Source: Branchiostoma floridae (taxonomy: Eukaryota; Chordata; Leptocardii; Amphioxiformes; Branchiostomatidae). Taken from it: a stretch of 37,508 nt of DNA. The notes beneath the pieces were generated by a model that saw nothing but the letters and a program-made list of their open reading frames with translations, was not told where the DNA came from and ran no database searches. Where the stretch lies: the NCBI RefSeq assembly GCF_000003815.2, contig NC_049996.1, positions 10,471,545 to 10,509,052 of the forward strand. Reading direction: 5' to 3'. Positions 21,850-32,000 of this stretch are shown piece by piece. Within the stretch, counting starts at the first letter, position 1. Each line of letters starts with the position of its first letter. The position numbers and the translations under genes were made by a program.

Positions 21850-21990
21850 CCTTCGCCAAGAAGGTTATGTTTTCAGATGCGTGTGTGGGTTTGTGTCTGT
21901 GCGTATGTCCGTGTGTGTATCTGTTTGTGTGTTTGTTTGTGCACAGTATCACTCAAGAAATCGTAGAGGGACCTGTGATATTTGGTTTGT
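21850..21990 (+). repeat. Dispersed TG-rich repeat, copy 3
   Basis: Starts CTTCGCCAAGAAGGTTATGT, passes through a degenerate TG-rich middle (GTGTGTGTATCTGTTTGTG), then ACTCAAGAAATCG and a GATATTTGG..GGTAGGTG tail. Compare copies in the receptor intron at 2366 and 3178. It is of the same type as a TG-rich repeat I recall as common in amphioxus. Confidence 0.6.
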
Positions 21991-22466
21991 TGGTAGGTGT
22001 TAGCAAAAGAAGAAAAGAAACGATTAGAGTTGGTCGGCTTTCTGTGGCACTGCAGTGGGGATTCTGGTTTTGATATCTCATGTTCGGGACTTCCTACTTA
22101 GGTTTTTAGTGACAGCTCTTGATAATACAATGAAAGGCGCGCACAAATGGGAGTTCAGAAAGTGCAAAGCAAAAAGTTACAGGAAAGGATAGGAATGATG
22201 GACAGAATGAGGGAGAAAAGAATCAAGGAAAGCAGTAAAATGAGTAAGTCATTGATACTTAATGACAACAAAAAGGGAATAATGGTAATGGTTTAAGGGA
22301 ATAAAAGTAGAAACATGAGAAAGGACTGAACACAGCGTTAACACAAACGAACATCAAATAAGCACGCAATGACTTATTCACTTCTTATACAAACTTACAT
22401 ACGGGGTTAAATGTTTCTTTCTTAATCTATTTATTTGAGAAAACTTGGGAGTCAGCGCAAGCCTGG

Positions 22467-22566
22467 NNNNNNNNNNNNNNNNNNNNNNNNNNNNNNNNNN
22501 NNNNNNNNNNNNNNNNNNNNNNNNNNNNNNNNNNNNNNNNNNNNNNNNNNNNNNNNNNNNNNNNNN
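22467..22566. other. Assembly gap (100 N)
   Basis: Exactly 100 unknown bases, the usual placeholder for a gap of unknown length. It lies inside TSPEAR-like intron 1. Confidence 0.99.
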
Positions 22567-23124
22567 AGAGCTGACTGGAAGAAAAGCAAGTGAAGTACAG
22601 TCGCAGGTGTCTGCCTGGGTGTCCTACTCACCTGCTCACGGCATAACGGCTCAAGCTCGCGGAGAATGTCGGGACAAATACAGGTCACATTGTTCAGCCC
22701 GGGCGGGAGAATACGATCTCACGGCTAGCTGATTAACGTCAACAAATATCCGTGTGTGGGGGAAACGCGACGCACCTTTTTTTCTCGGCCCCTGAAGTTT
22801 ACCGTCACTGCCTAGTGGTTCGTTCAAGTCGCGCTATTAGTTTACGTCGGTTGTCGGCGGCGAGTGTTGATGTTTCCGAGCCACTGCGGCTGAAATGAGC
22901 CGTGTAGGGAGCTGGCATGTCGTCAGATTAGCCTGAGAGACTTTTCCCACCTTTTCTGACCCAGAAATAAACTTCAGAAAACCGTAAATGGTAAGACAAA
23001 AAGTGTAGAACGACGAGGACCATCAAAACAGTCGCGGTATAACTTAGAAAGAAGTTAAAATCTAGTACGATTTATGGAGCAATCAAAACTACAAAAGTGA
23101 CAACTTTTTTTTTTTAGATTCTCT

Positions 23125-23385
23125 CCAATTAGGCCCATATTTCGTACGATCGTCGCACGACCGCAAACTGTAGGGCGTTCTTGGCATATTGTCGAGGATT
23201 TTCTGTAAAATTCAGCCGTCCAGTTACGCAAAAGGCTGTCTTGGTCTTTGTCCGCGGTTGGTTTTGTCACAGCCTGCTTGAAAATTCTTCTGTGTCAAAA
23301 TCGTACGATAACCCACGTCGACGTGCGACCTTACCGTTATAAAAGTCTTACGACGAAAATTGTGATAGAAATTTAAGGCGAAAGG
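23125..23385. repeat. CGTACGA-type words, probable decayed dispersed repeats
   Basis: TTCGTACGATCGTCGCACGA near 23141 and ATCGTACGATAACCC plus CTTACGACGAAAATTGTGA near 23300-23365 resemble the CGTACGAC repeats elsewhere. The first may be in inverse orientation. Limits are approximate. Confidence 0.35.
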
Positions 23386-23689
23386 TTAGATATTAATGTT
23401 CGTCCATCGCAGTCCATTAAGACCCTTCCGTGACAGAACAGTCTCTGTTTGTTTGCTTTGTGGACTAAGAGCCAGTTTTTGTATAAACACATGTTGAAGG
23501 AGATCTCAGTATCAACCCTTTTAGTCGTCTGCGGCGGGCGAACATACGTCTATCATGCTTCTTATCAGGCCTATGGGGACATATTCTCACTATTACATAT
23601 GGGAAAGACCTATATTTCCGTACTTGTAAGGAGATGGTGACAGTTATGTGCCGTTTTGATATTTGAAGAGGTGTATAACCTATTAGGCA

Positions 23690-23878
23690 TACGTCACATT
23701 TACTACCCGTGGCCCGGCCGGGTAGCTTTCGGAAACGAAAAGTATGATGTAAAACTAAAAGACAGAAAATTACACAAGGCGTAAAGAGAATAGTCGTGGG
23801 AATGTTTTTATGTATAGATTTCTATTTTTCGTTTCCACAAACAGCCCGGCCGGGCCCCGGTTTGGAAATGTGACGTTA
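23690..23878 (+). mobile_element. Palindromic MITE family, copy 3
   Basis: Left end TACGTCACATTTACTACCCG, then GGCCCGGCCGGG and CTTTCGGAAACGAAAAG. Right end CGTTTCCACAAACAGCCCGG, CCGGGCCCCGG, TTTGGAAATGTGACGTTA. It resembles copy 1 closely, including GCCT(A/T)AGTAC just outside the right end. The family may therefore extend slightly beyond my boundary. Confidence 0.8.
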
Positions 23879-24283
23879 GCCTTAGTACATTCCTTGGGAT
23901 ATACTACATCTTTTGTGGCTGCCTGATACGGTTTTTGCTTTGTAGTCGACCTACTCAATGCTTCTGATGGTATCAACTTTTCGCAGTCCTAAGAAAGCTG
24001 TAGACGCTAGGGGTGCGCTAACTGCCAAGACTAAGTCATGCGTATTGTGCATCTTCAACTTAGCTTCAACTTCACTATGGCTTCTAACATTTGACTGACT
24101 TGTGAAAGCCTATTAACTTGAGAACCAAAACTCCATAAGCCTATTTCGCATATTTGAGTGTTTTTGAGTTCACGTTTCCGAATCAGCGAGTGTTAAATGA
24201 GCCGCTATGTCCCAGGTGGCCGTTCTGGGAGCGACCATGATCTTTTCGGGCTAGTAAACAGCGCACTAACATAACCGAGTTTG

Positions 24284-24383
24284 NNNNNNNNNNNNNNNNN
24301 NNNNNNNNNNNNNNNNNNNNNNNNNNNNNNNNNNNNNNNNNNNNNNNNNNNNNNNNNNNNNNNNNNNNNNNNNNNNNNNNNNN
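24284..24383. other. Assembly gap (100 N)
   Basis: Exactly 100 unknown bases. The sequence just after it turns into a long CA/CG microsatellite, a likely cause of the assembly break. Confidence 0.99.
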
Positions 24384-24429
24384 CGGCCGCTGTCAGTACG
24401 TACTAGTAAGCATTGGAGACAGCTAGTCA

Positions 24430-24602
24430 ACATACTCACGAACACACAAACATATTCATGAACACACACACACACACGCGCGCGCGCGCGGGCGCACGCA
24501 TGTTCACACAAGCACATACATTCATCACCACGCACAGACTCGTCCACACACACAAGTATTCACTCACACACACACACACAAGAGAGAGAGTGGGGGGGGG
24601 GG
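24430..24602. repeat. CA/CG/GA microsatellite cluster with poly-G
   Basis: Alternating purine-pyrimidine DNA: (CA)n running directly into (CG)n at 24462-24500, more CA at 24564-24580, then AGAGAGAGAG and a run of ten G ending at 24602. The alternating CA/CG part is of the kind that can form Z-DNA. Confidence 0.9.
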
Positions 24603-24886
24603 ACCTTTCACATCATATACACACTTCCAACTTGTAATATTTGGAATATAAATTGCAATGACGTTCATTAATGATAATAAAAGTAACACTTTTACTGCAA
24701 ATTCTTACCCGAAAGTACATGGCAAGTGTCATGAAAAGAACAGACAATGAATGGAGAACAATGTAGTACTAGTAGGCGCCTTCTCTAATATTGATGATGA
24801 CTCAAACTTCTTTTCTAAGACGATGGAACATGATAACCAAATAATGTCTTCATTTCCCCCCTTTTCCCCCCACTCCGTCCGTGCAG

Positions 24887-25446
24887 ACCTGCAGCCCATA
24901 GACCTGTTAGCCGGTGCGCTGGAGTACCAGAGATACCTGCCCAGCGGCACGGACATCACCATCGACAGGAACCACAGAGTCCACGCCATCTCCTTCTCTC
25001 CGGACAGTGGGACGCTACAGGGGGTCAACTTCCCCTCCGACAGGGTGTTTCTAAACTGTGAATACTTCCCGGAGGAGTTTTCCATCCTCGTTACACTAAA
25101 AGCAAGACTGAACATGAAAGGGAACCAGTACATCCTTTCGCTTGTGCAGGAAAGAGTTCACAGCATTAGATTAGCGATTAGAATTACGAGATTCAAGGTC
25201 TTCTTTGACTATAGCAGTTCGGGCGGTCCCGTCGTGAAAAAGTCGTCACCTTCGTTCGCGGCGGAGATTGCCGACGGCGAGTGGCACACGTTCGTGATCA
25301 CGGTGACCGGAAATGACGTAGGGTTGACAGTGGATTGCAGGCCACCGTACTTTACGTACCTGGACAGATCGTTTCCGGCCTACTTGGACACGACGGGGAC
25401 AAAATTCCACATCGGAAACAAGAGAAGAAGAAAGGAACAATTCACG
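24887..25446 (+). CDS. TSPEAR: TSPEAR-like protein, exon 2 (TSPN/laminin-G-like domain)
   Basis: It follows a pyrimidine-rich tract and GTGCAG, and encodes residues 35-221. The first codon is split (A|AC, Asn35), agreeing with the phase-1 donor at 16719. Features shared with vertebrate TSPEAR in order are LQPIDLLAG, FPSDRVFLNCEYFPEEFS, a beta-strand-rich stretch, DGEWHTFVI, LTVDC and FHIGNKRRR near the end. This is the N-terminal thrombospondin/laminin-G-like fold, where cysteines C93 and C184 (approximate numbering) could pair. The exon ends EQFT before GTATGT, phase 0. An in-frame ATG at 24751 lies before the acceptor and is not taken as a start. Confidence 0.93.
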
Positions 25447-26593
25447 GTATGTCCTGTTATCTTTTCTTCAGGTGATTTCCACTCTTATCTTAAGTAAAAG
25501 TGGTTCGTGCATTTGTATATTTTGTTTTCACCTTCGGTGGTGACATTGATGTTACCAAAAATAACAAACATACAAATAAACTTCGGATGTGCCGAGCGCT
25601 GGATGACTGGCTAAATAGCTTCTATGTTTGCCGTACTCTGCTTTTGTTATCTGGATAAACATTTTTCTCTTTTATATTCAAATCATTCCAATCAATCAAT
25701 CTATTAATTGATTGATTTGGAAGATTACAAAATAGTGGGATTGGTTATTTCCGTTCTATCTTATTGATAGTATAATTTTTGAAATATTTCAAAATGTGAT
25801 GGCGCGTTCTGAAATATGACACGAGAAGAGGTGCGACACTTTGTGCAATGTAGAACTCTGATGCTTCTGTCACATCAAAGGCAGCCGCCGACAGTGGCTC
25901 GCAGGTGGGTTAACCGTACAATCATGGGTGGGCCGGCGGTGGCTTCACCTGTCTTTTCGGCTTACCGCAGTAAAATTGCTCTGTAATTCCAACCAGAACA
26001 GTCTTCTGAGAAACAGGTGTTTTGTTATGACCACATAGAGATAGCCTGACTTATAACTCACTTGATCTACGCTATATTTAAACCATACTGAGCACAAAAT
26101 CCGCCGTAAACACTATTCTTTGCAAGGCCATATGTGAGTCCCAGAGCCTACCATAGGACGATAATTGGAGAGGAAAGTTTTGCCGCCCTTTCCTTCGACA
26201 ATGCCGTCTTATGTTTAGAAAGGAAATGGCATTCTCCGTACTTAACACGTAGTTAGGTACATAAGGAGATCAAATTAAAAGGTTAGCGTCTCTATGGCCG
26301 TATAATTGCCTTTTATCCGCGAAAAATGTTCACTAATGACTGGTCTTGTGGGGAAAGGGGCTGTAGTGTTTGTATTCCGGGTGGGATGGCTGACTTTGGC
26401 TGGCGAGGATCGAATATAGAAAGTGGTGGGAGAAATAAAAGACAATCATTTAGACAAGAAATGTCTAAAACATTGAACGAGTGCCAACCAGACTTCCAAT
26501 TCTCCAAGTATCTTGTTACACCATTTTCGCCTTAAGTACATCCTAGCAGACTGCCACTCTGTAATATTCACACTCCTGCGGACACACACCAAG

Positions 26594-26625
26594 ACAAACA
26601 AACAAACAAACAAACAAACAAACAC
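26594..26625. repeat. (ACAA)n / (AAAC)n microsatellite
   Basis: Eight uninterrupted tetranucleotide units. A shorter one occurs at about 19196-19214. Confidence 0.9.
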
Positions 26626-27798
26626 GCTAAATGATTGCAATAGAAACCTGTGTGCCCCGTATAATGGAAGTATAATAGAGTACAATAGAAGAACATGTGA
26701 AGGGAAATATAACCCAATGATGTGCACTGTGTGCATTGCGTGTGGGCCGTTACGACTGCCCAGGATTACCCACATTATGTCTAACGTTAGTGGTGTGTAA
26801 TGATAGCGCCATGGGGGCCTCTATGGTCTCACCACATCACGGTGAAGATACAAACTGGGGGCAACTTATTATCTTCTTTTCTACACGTAGTTACGTTATA
26901 CTAGCTAGGTAGGAGCTAAAAGAAATGGACATGTTTGTAGAGACGAGGCACGGTCGGTTCGAGTTGTGATGTGGTTTCGTGGCCAGTGGGAAGGTTCAGG
27001 GAAGGGACAGAAGATGCTAATGACTATAATTAGTGCCAAACTACAGAGGCGTCGGCAAAAACAGAACTGTCGTCTGATTCTCAGTCAACGCACCGGTTGC
27101 CATGCGACACATAGCAGTAGAAGTCTCAGCCCAAAAATGTTTGCCGAACTAAATTTTTATCCCCAAATTTAAATGAATACGTTTATGCATAGTCATACAA
27201 TTAATTATAATAATAGGTTATATCGTGCTTGGTGATTGCGTTCTTGCTTTCTTTCATTTTGAAACGCAATGGCAACAAAGACTTGTGATTGTTGCTATTT
27301 TAGACTTTCTCACTTTCTCAACTCATTGACAAGCAGGCATTCGCTCTTCCTTACTAACAGCATTTGTCGAATCAAGCATTGATGAACCATGGTTAAGATA
27401 TTCTATGAAACTCAAAGTTTGCTAGAAGGCTCCGTAACGACATTAGCATACTCGAAGACACCAATATTGCCATCATTCAGTCAAAAAAACTGCCATTCCC
27501 TTTTAGAACTGAAAGTTTTTTTTTTCAATTTGATCGTACCTCCCATGTTCTATCTTTTAAAACTTTCACAGCTCCAGTGAAAGTCTAGATCAACACCATC
27601 TAAATCCTACGTCGCCTCACACTTAAGCCCCTATATGTAAGTATATCATGTCCGAATGTGTAAAACACACGGCTTTTAGCCGGTAGACAAAAACACCGTA
27701 AAAGCTTTACTGTAGCTTTTAACATGTTTTGGCGTATCGAAGCGGAGCCGCGGCTAAATTACTGGGTCTGTTTTGGAGATTATCTGTGCACTGATGGG

Positions 27799-27856
27799 CA
27801 GGTGAGATAACGTCCAGGTGTGTACCTGTACCTGTTGCACAGGTGGCGGACAGGTA
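27799..27856. promoter_or_regulatory. E-box (CAGGTG/ACCTGT) cluster in TSPEAR-like intron 2
   Basis: CAGGTG at 27799, 27815 and 27840, CAGGTA at 27851, and two ACCTGT words between (27824-27835), all within 58 bases. CAGGTG is the core bound by ZEB/Snail-type zinc fingers and some bHLH factors. The clustering is seen; function is inferred. Confidence 0.3.
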
Positions 27857-27943
27857 ACGCTACCTACAGCAGAGAGGATAGCTCCAATAACAATAGCAGG
27901 GTTTCTTAGATACTCATCTGTATGTCAGATATGCTTCTTATGC

Positions 27944-28136
27944 TAACGTCACATTTCCAAACCGGGGCCCGGCCGGGCTGCTTGTGGAAACGAAAAAATA
28001 GAAATGTATGCTAGTACATGCAGATACACAAATAATGGCCACTACTATTCTTTTTGCTTCTTGTGTAGTTTGGTGTCGTTTATATCATACTTTTCGTTCC
28101 GGAAAGCTGCCCGACTGGGCCCAGGTTTGGAAATGA
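27944..28136 (-). mobile_element. Palindromic MITE family, copy 4 (inverted)
   Basis: Left end TAACGTCACATTTCCAAACC, then GGGGCCCGGCCGGG. Right end GGGCCCAGGTTTGGAAATGA. Internally, the reverse complement of the right half reads CTTTCCGGAACGAAAAGTAT followed by GATATAAA, matching the left half of the other copies. It is therefore inserted in the opposite orientation. Confidence 0.8.
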
Positions 28137-28155
28137 GATCTATTCTGATTAAGTG

Positions 28156-28247
28156 GGTTATATCTGTGCATGTGGCGACCAAAAGAGATACTACTCAAAC
28201 TGATATATCTGTACATAAGGCCACCACAAGAGCTACTAATCCGGATT
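28156..28247 (+). repeat. Short two-unit tandem repeat
   Basis: TATATCTGTGCATGTGGCGA..AAAAGAGATACTAC is followed by TATATCTGTACATAAGGCCA..ACAAGAGCTACTAA at about 50 bases spacing, with several substitutions. Confidence 0.5.
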
Positions 28248-30252
28248 ATAGTAGGTCCAGATCTATACAGATGTACACCTTTAATTAGAAAATAATGATC
28301 TTAGCTTCTGTGTCATGAATGATATATAAGACCGCAAACATGTCTATGTATAAACACTGATACCACAGTACGTTAGACTTGAGTGAAATACCGTTGTATA
28401 AAATCGTGTAATGCTTCGTCTATAGTTGGCAGTTCAGTGGACACAAATCATCAAAATGTCGAGGCAACTTTCGTCACACACGGCACCTTAGTGTCTTAAG
28501 GTAGCTTAAGAAAAACATGATCATGGCTGATTGTCAAAACACCTGTACCGAAATGTGTACCTGTGGTGCTTGTAGTTGTTGACATTTCTCCTTTGTTTAA
28601 TTGTTAGAAAAACATACACTTCCATGTCAAACACGGGACCTAAATCAACAGAGATAGTGTAAATCGTCCCTCCATTGTTTGGGATCTATTCTGTTTCCGG
28701 TGTATCACACTATCGTACATGTCAATCACTCCATCCTACTCCCATCTTAAAAGTCTTTCTCACTTGGGAGTTCTCAGCATAAAGGTTCGTGCAACACTCA
28801 AACAATACACAGATACCATTAAATGAAATTGAATGCATGAATACATCAAAGAGAATAGTCACCCTATTTGAAAATAACAAGTAGTAGTAATTATGCTGTC
28901 CCAATTTGTCGCAAATGTCAATTAATTGGATACATACTTGATGACAGAAAATTCTGTCGCCTTCTTTCCATTAAAAGAAATTTGAAATATGGTAAAACAG
29001 GTGCCATCCACGTACTAATAAATCGTTCTGTATGTGCACGGAAGGACATACATTACAATTTAAGGCTACCTGTTAAGGTTTAAAAGTGTCTTGTACCTCT
29101 TTTTTGTGAAGGCAGTCTTCGGGAGGTTTTATACCCGGGGCAAAGTATCACCCAAGCGGAGAAAGCATTCCGTTTGCAGAACCCGTCTCCCCAGCACAGA
29201 GCTAACGCGAAGTGACGAGCCTTTATATTTGTGCAGCGAGTCGGACGCGCTCATTTACTAGTCCAGTTGCCGGGCCGCCTCTCGAGCTCTCCCGCCCGGG
29301 TGGCAGCTGACTTCGCGACACTTCAAATCCCCTTAATCTTCTCCTGGTCACTGTACTTTTTTCTGGGGCTGTGGTTCCGCAATAGTGCATACCACCCACC
29401 ACATCGGCAGATAACTCGCCCTAACCCTAGTACATGGGTGCACTATTACATAGGCCTCGCGTAAGAACCAGATTTATAATAAAACTGTGTTCTTTTCACT
29501 TATGAACATGTAATACACCTGTGGCAAATTAGTAACCTCCTTGGTACATGTTTTTTAAGCTCTTGACTCCGATTTAAAGACTCTTAAACTTCTTACTCTG
29601 GCCTGACCGAAAGATCCATCGGCTTGAGTGTAAGACTGAGCGCTATCAGTATTAGAACAGGCAAAGACACCATATTCATTCTCAGACGAGACGTTGGGCT
29701 AGAACACATATCTATGACATGACGTGGTTTATTCAATTTCTGATACAAATGTCGTACATGTATAGCCATGGTTCTAATGTTTTCTATCTATCTGGAAAGC
29801 TGTGGGTTTTTGGTTGGGTATTTTTTAATGATGTTGAACGAGAGAATGTCTCTTCTCTTCGAAAACGTCAGAAAATGAACTCAGTTGAAATCTATATTCG
29901 ATACATATTTCCCACGGTATCTTACTCCTGGATCTCTGGCGCATTACTCAGTTTATGTTCCATCTGATAAGATTTCTCCAACTGTCAAAATCCTTCTTCC
30001 TGACGGAACAGAGACATTGTAGCAAATGGCCCGGCAACACTGATCCAGTGTCTGGGTTTTATCGGCTTAAATCAGACATGAGCCCGGGTGGAGTAAGAAT
30101 CGTGTGCGGATGACTACATCGGCATAACAGTGTGATTGTTGCCGCATCAAGGTGGGTCGGTGCCGGGTGTAAATCGTCCGTACGTCGGTGCGGCAGGTAT
30201 GAGGCCCGTCGGAAGCGATGAATGGCGGCTTTTGTTTTGAGCGCGTCGTGTG

Positions 30253-30573
30253 GACTGACATGCTCACCTTTGGGAGGGAGGGGACCCCAGCCCTGCGGAA
30301 ACCCCTGTAGCAATATCAGCACATCATGCATGACTGTATTAAACTATCATACAGGTCGGTCTTATAAACATTGTGTTTTAAAAAGATAACAGAAATGATT
30401 CAGATATACTTAAGACTGACATGTTCACCTTTGGGAGGGAGGGGACCCCAGCCCTGCGGAAACCCCTGTAGCCATATCAGCACATCATGCATGACTGTAT
30501 TAAACTATCATACAGGTCGTTCTTATAAAATTGCGTTTCAAAAAGATACTACAAATGATTGAAAAATACTCAA
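30253..30573 (+). repeat. Recent 161-bp tandem duplication
   Basis: Copy 1 (30253-30413) and copy 2 (30414 to about 30573) start GACTGACATG(C/T)TCACC. They share TTTGGGAGGGAGGGGACCCC, CATCATGCATGACTGTATTA and CATACAGGTCG(G/T)TCTTATAAA almost unchanged, with more differences near the ends. There is no open frame of note. Confidence 0.92.
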
Positions 30574-31972
30574 GACAACTGGATATTAGTATTAATTTCT
30601 GCCAGCTCACAATGGCTAGCTAGTTCAAAGTGCTTTTATCAACCGTTCATCATTGTCATAGTTTTCATGGCCTTGAGGAGTTTGACACTGGTTGAGCAGG
30701 GCAGGCAAAGGTCACGATTGCATACCTTTTTGGGGAATTTTTTTTTAAATAAAACTTTATTGCTCATTCTGTATGGAACATGTGTATACAATCACAATGT
30801 ATGTTAAGGGTATACAATTCTTCATAGATTTCTTAATGAACATTCAGATTTAAGCAATGTAACTAAGTCCATATGAGTGTTTCCATATTTAAACTTACCA
30901 ATGGTGAATTTCCCTAGCAATATAATTTCGTTAATGTATTGGAACTGTTTTGTATTAGAAATATGGTACCCCAGAATGACATCTTGTATTGTCAATGATA
31001 ATGAGTATCCATATTCATTCATACCTTTTTGGGGAAAATTGATACTGTAACACACGATGTAACGTTACACGTCTTGTGTGAGTAAAAGTTCTGTGCCATG
31101 CTTTGAAGGTAGTGTGTTATGTTACAAAAGGAAGTTATATGGAGTATGAAACATGTTATCCAGTGTATAATGCACATCATTACGCTGTCTGAAATGGACA
31201 TAGGCCAAAAGAATGTAACCTGTCTGTCTATTTGTTTACAGTAATCTTTGCCCTTAGGTGATGGTCTGGACCACAAAGGTCAAAACCAATGGAGCCACGG
31301 GTCACATAAAACACAATTTAAGAGTCAACTAATTTTAAAATAATGAATGACAAAGTTAACCTTTAGGTATGAAAAATACACATGTACCATGCCATGCGAT
31401 CATTTGTTTTTTTAAGAATCATTGTTCATCAGTTTGCTTCTATCAAACTTCTAAGACTTTCCAGCAGAAATACAAATGTAGACAACCAAATAACAATAAA
31501 AACACAACTGAACGGCTTTAAAAAGGACATTCATCAGAATCGGTATTAGCGAGTAGGCAAAGGTCTGTTGCATTCATAATGATTTCTGTTGAGAAAGTCA
31601 TATCTACTAAATTATAAATAAACCACCTGTTAAGTTGTTATGTCTTGTGACGATTATAAAACCGTCATAGAACATTGCTGTATGCTGGATCATCCTAGAT
31701 CTCTATCTGTGCCCTGCTCTCAGTGTCAATTTTCGTTTTTGTTTTTCAAAGAAAGTATTATTTACACCTATTACATTATGTACTGGGCCAATCATAAAAC
31801 CGTCACCGTGCCTGGGCCCTAAACTACCCCCCCCCCCCTCCTCATCCCCCAGCCTGTTTATTTTTCTTCAAATCTCGAGGTAACAGGTGCGGAAAGATAG
31901 TCATTTTGTGAGGTCTTCAATCAGGGCGGCCCAGTAATTAAAAGGCGTTGATTGTGCAAAGTGAAATCTGTC

Positions 31973-32000
31973 AAAGGTCAGCGGGTGGTCACTGACCTTT
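31973..32000. promoter_or_regulatory. Inverted AGGTCA half-sites
   Basis: AAAGGTCA (31973-31980) and TGACCTTT (31993-32000) form a perfect 8-bp inverted repeat with a 12-base spacer. AGGTCA is the nuclear-receptor half-site, though 12 is not a usual spacing. A CCACCATTTTGG word, resembling a YY1 site in reverse, follows at about 32048. Function is speculative. Confidence 0.25.

Larger units (their letters stand above)
16720..24886 (+). other. TSPEAR-like intron 1 (about 8.2 kb plus unknown gap length)
   Basis: It starts GTAAGG and ends in a pyrimidine-rich tract and GTGCAG. Both 100-N gaps are inside, so its true length is unknown. It holds two MITE copies, a TG-rich repeat, direct repeats at 20690-20920, several CGTACGAC-type repeats, a pyrimidine tract near 18636-18670 and a CA/CG microsatellite next to the second gap. 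Positions 16780-18960, 19960-20680 and 22570-23100 show nothing I recognise. Phase continuity and protein similarity across the junction argue against a missing coding exon. Confidence 0.75.

Noticed and set aside
24751-24886. In-frame ATG upstream of the LamG exon as an alternative start
   Set aside because: The stretch contains the pyrimidine tract and GTGCAG acceptor. Similarity to TSPEAR begins exactly at the splice point, and the upstream signal-peptide exon fits in phase.
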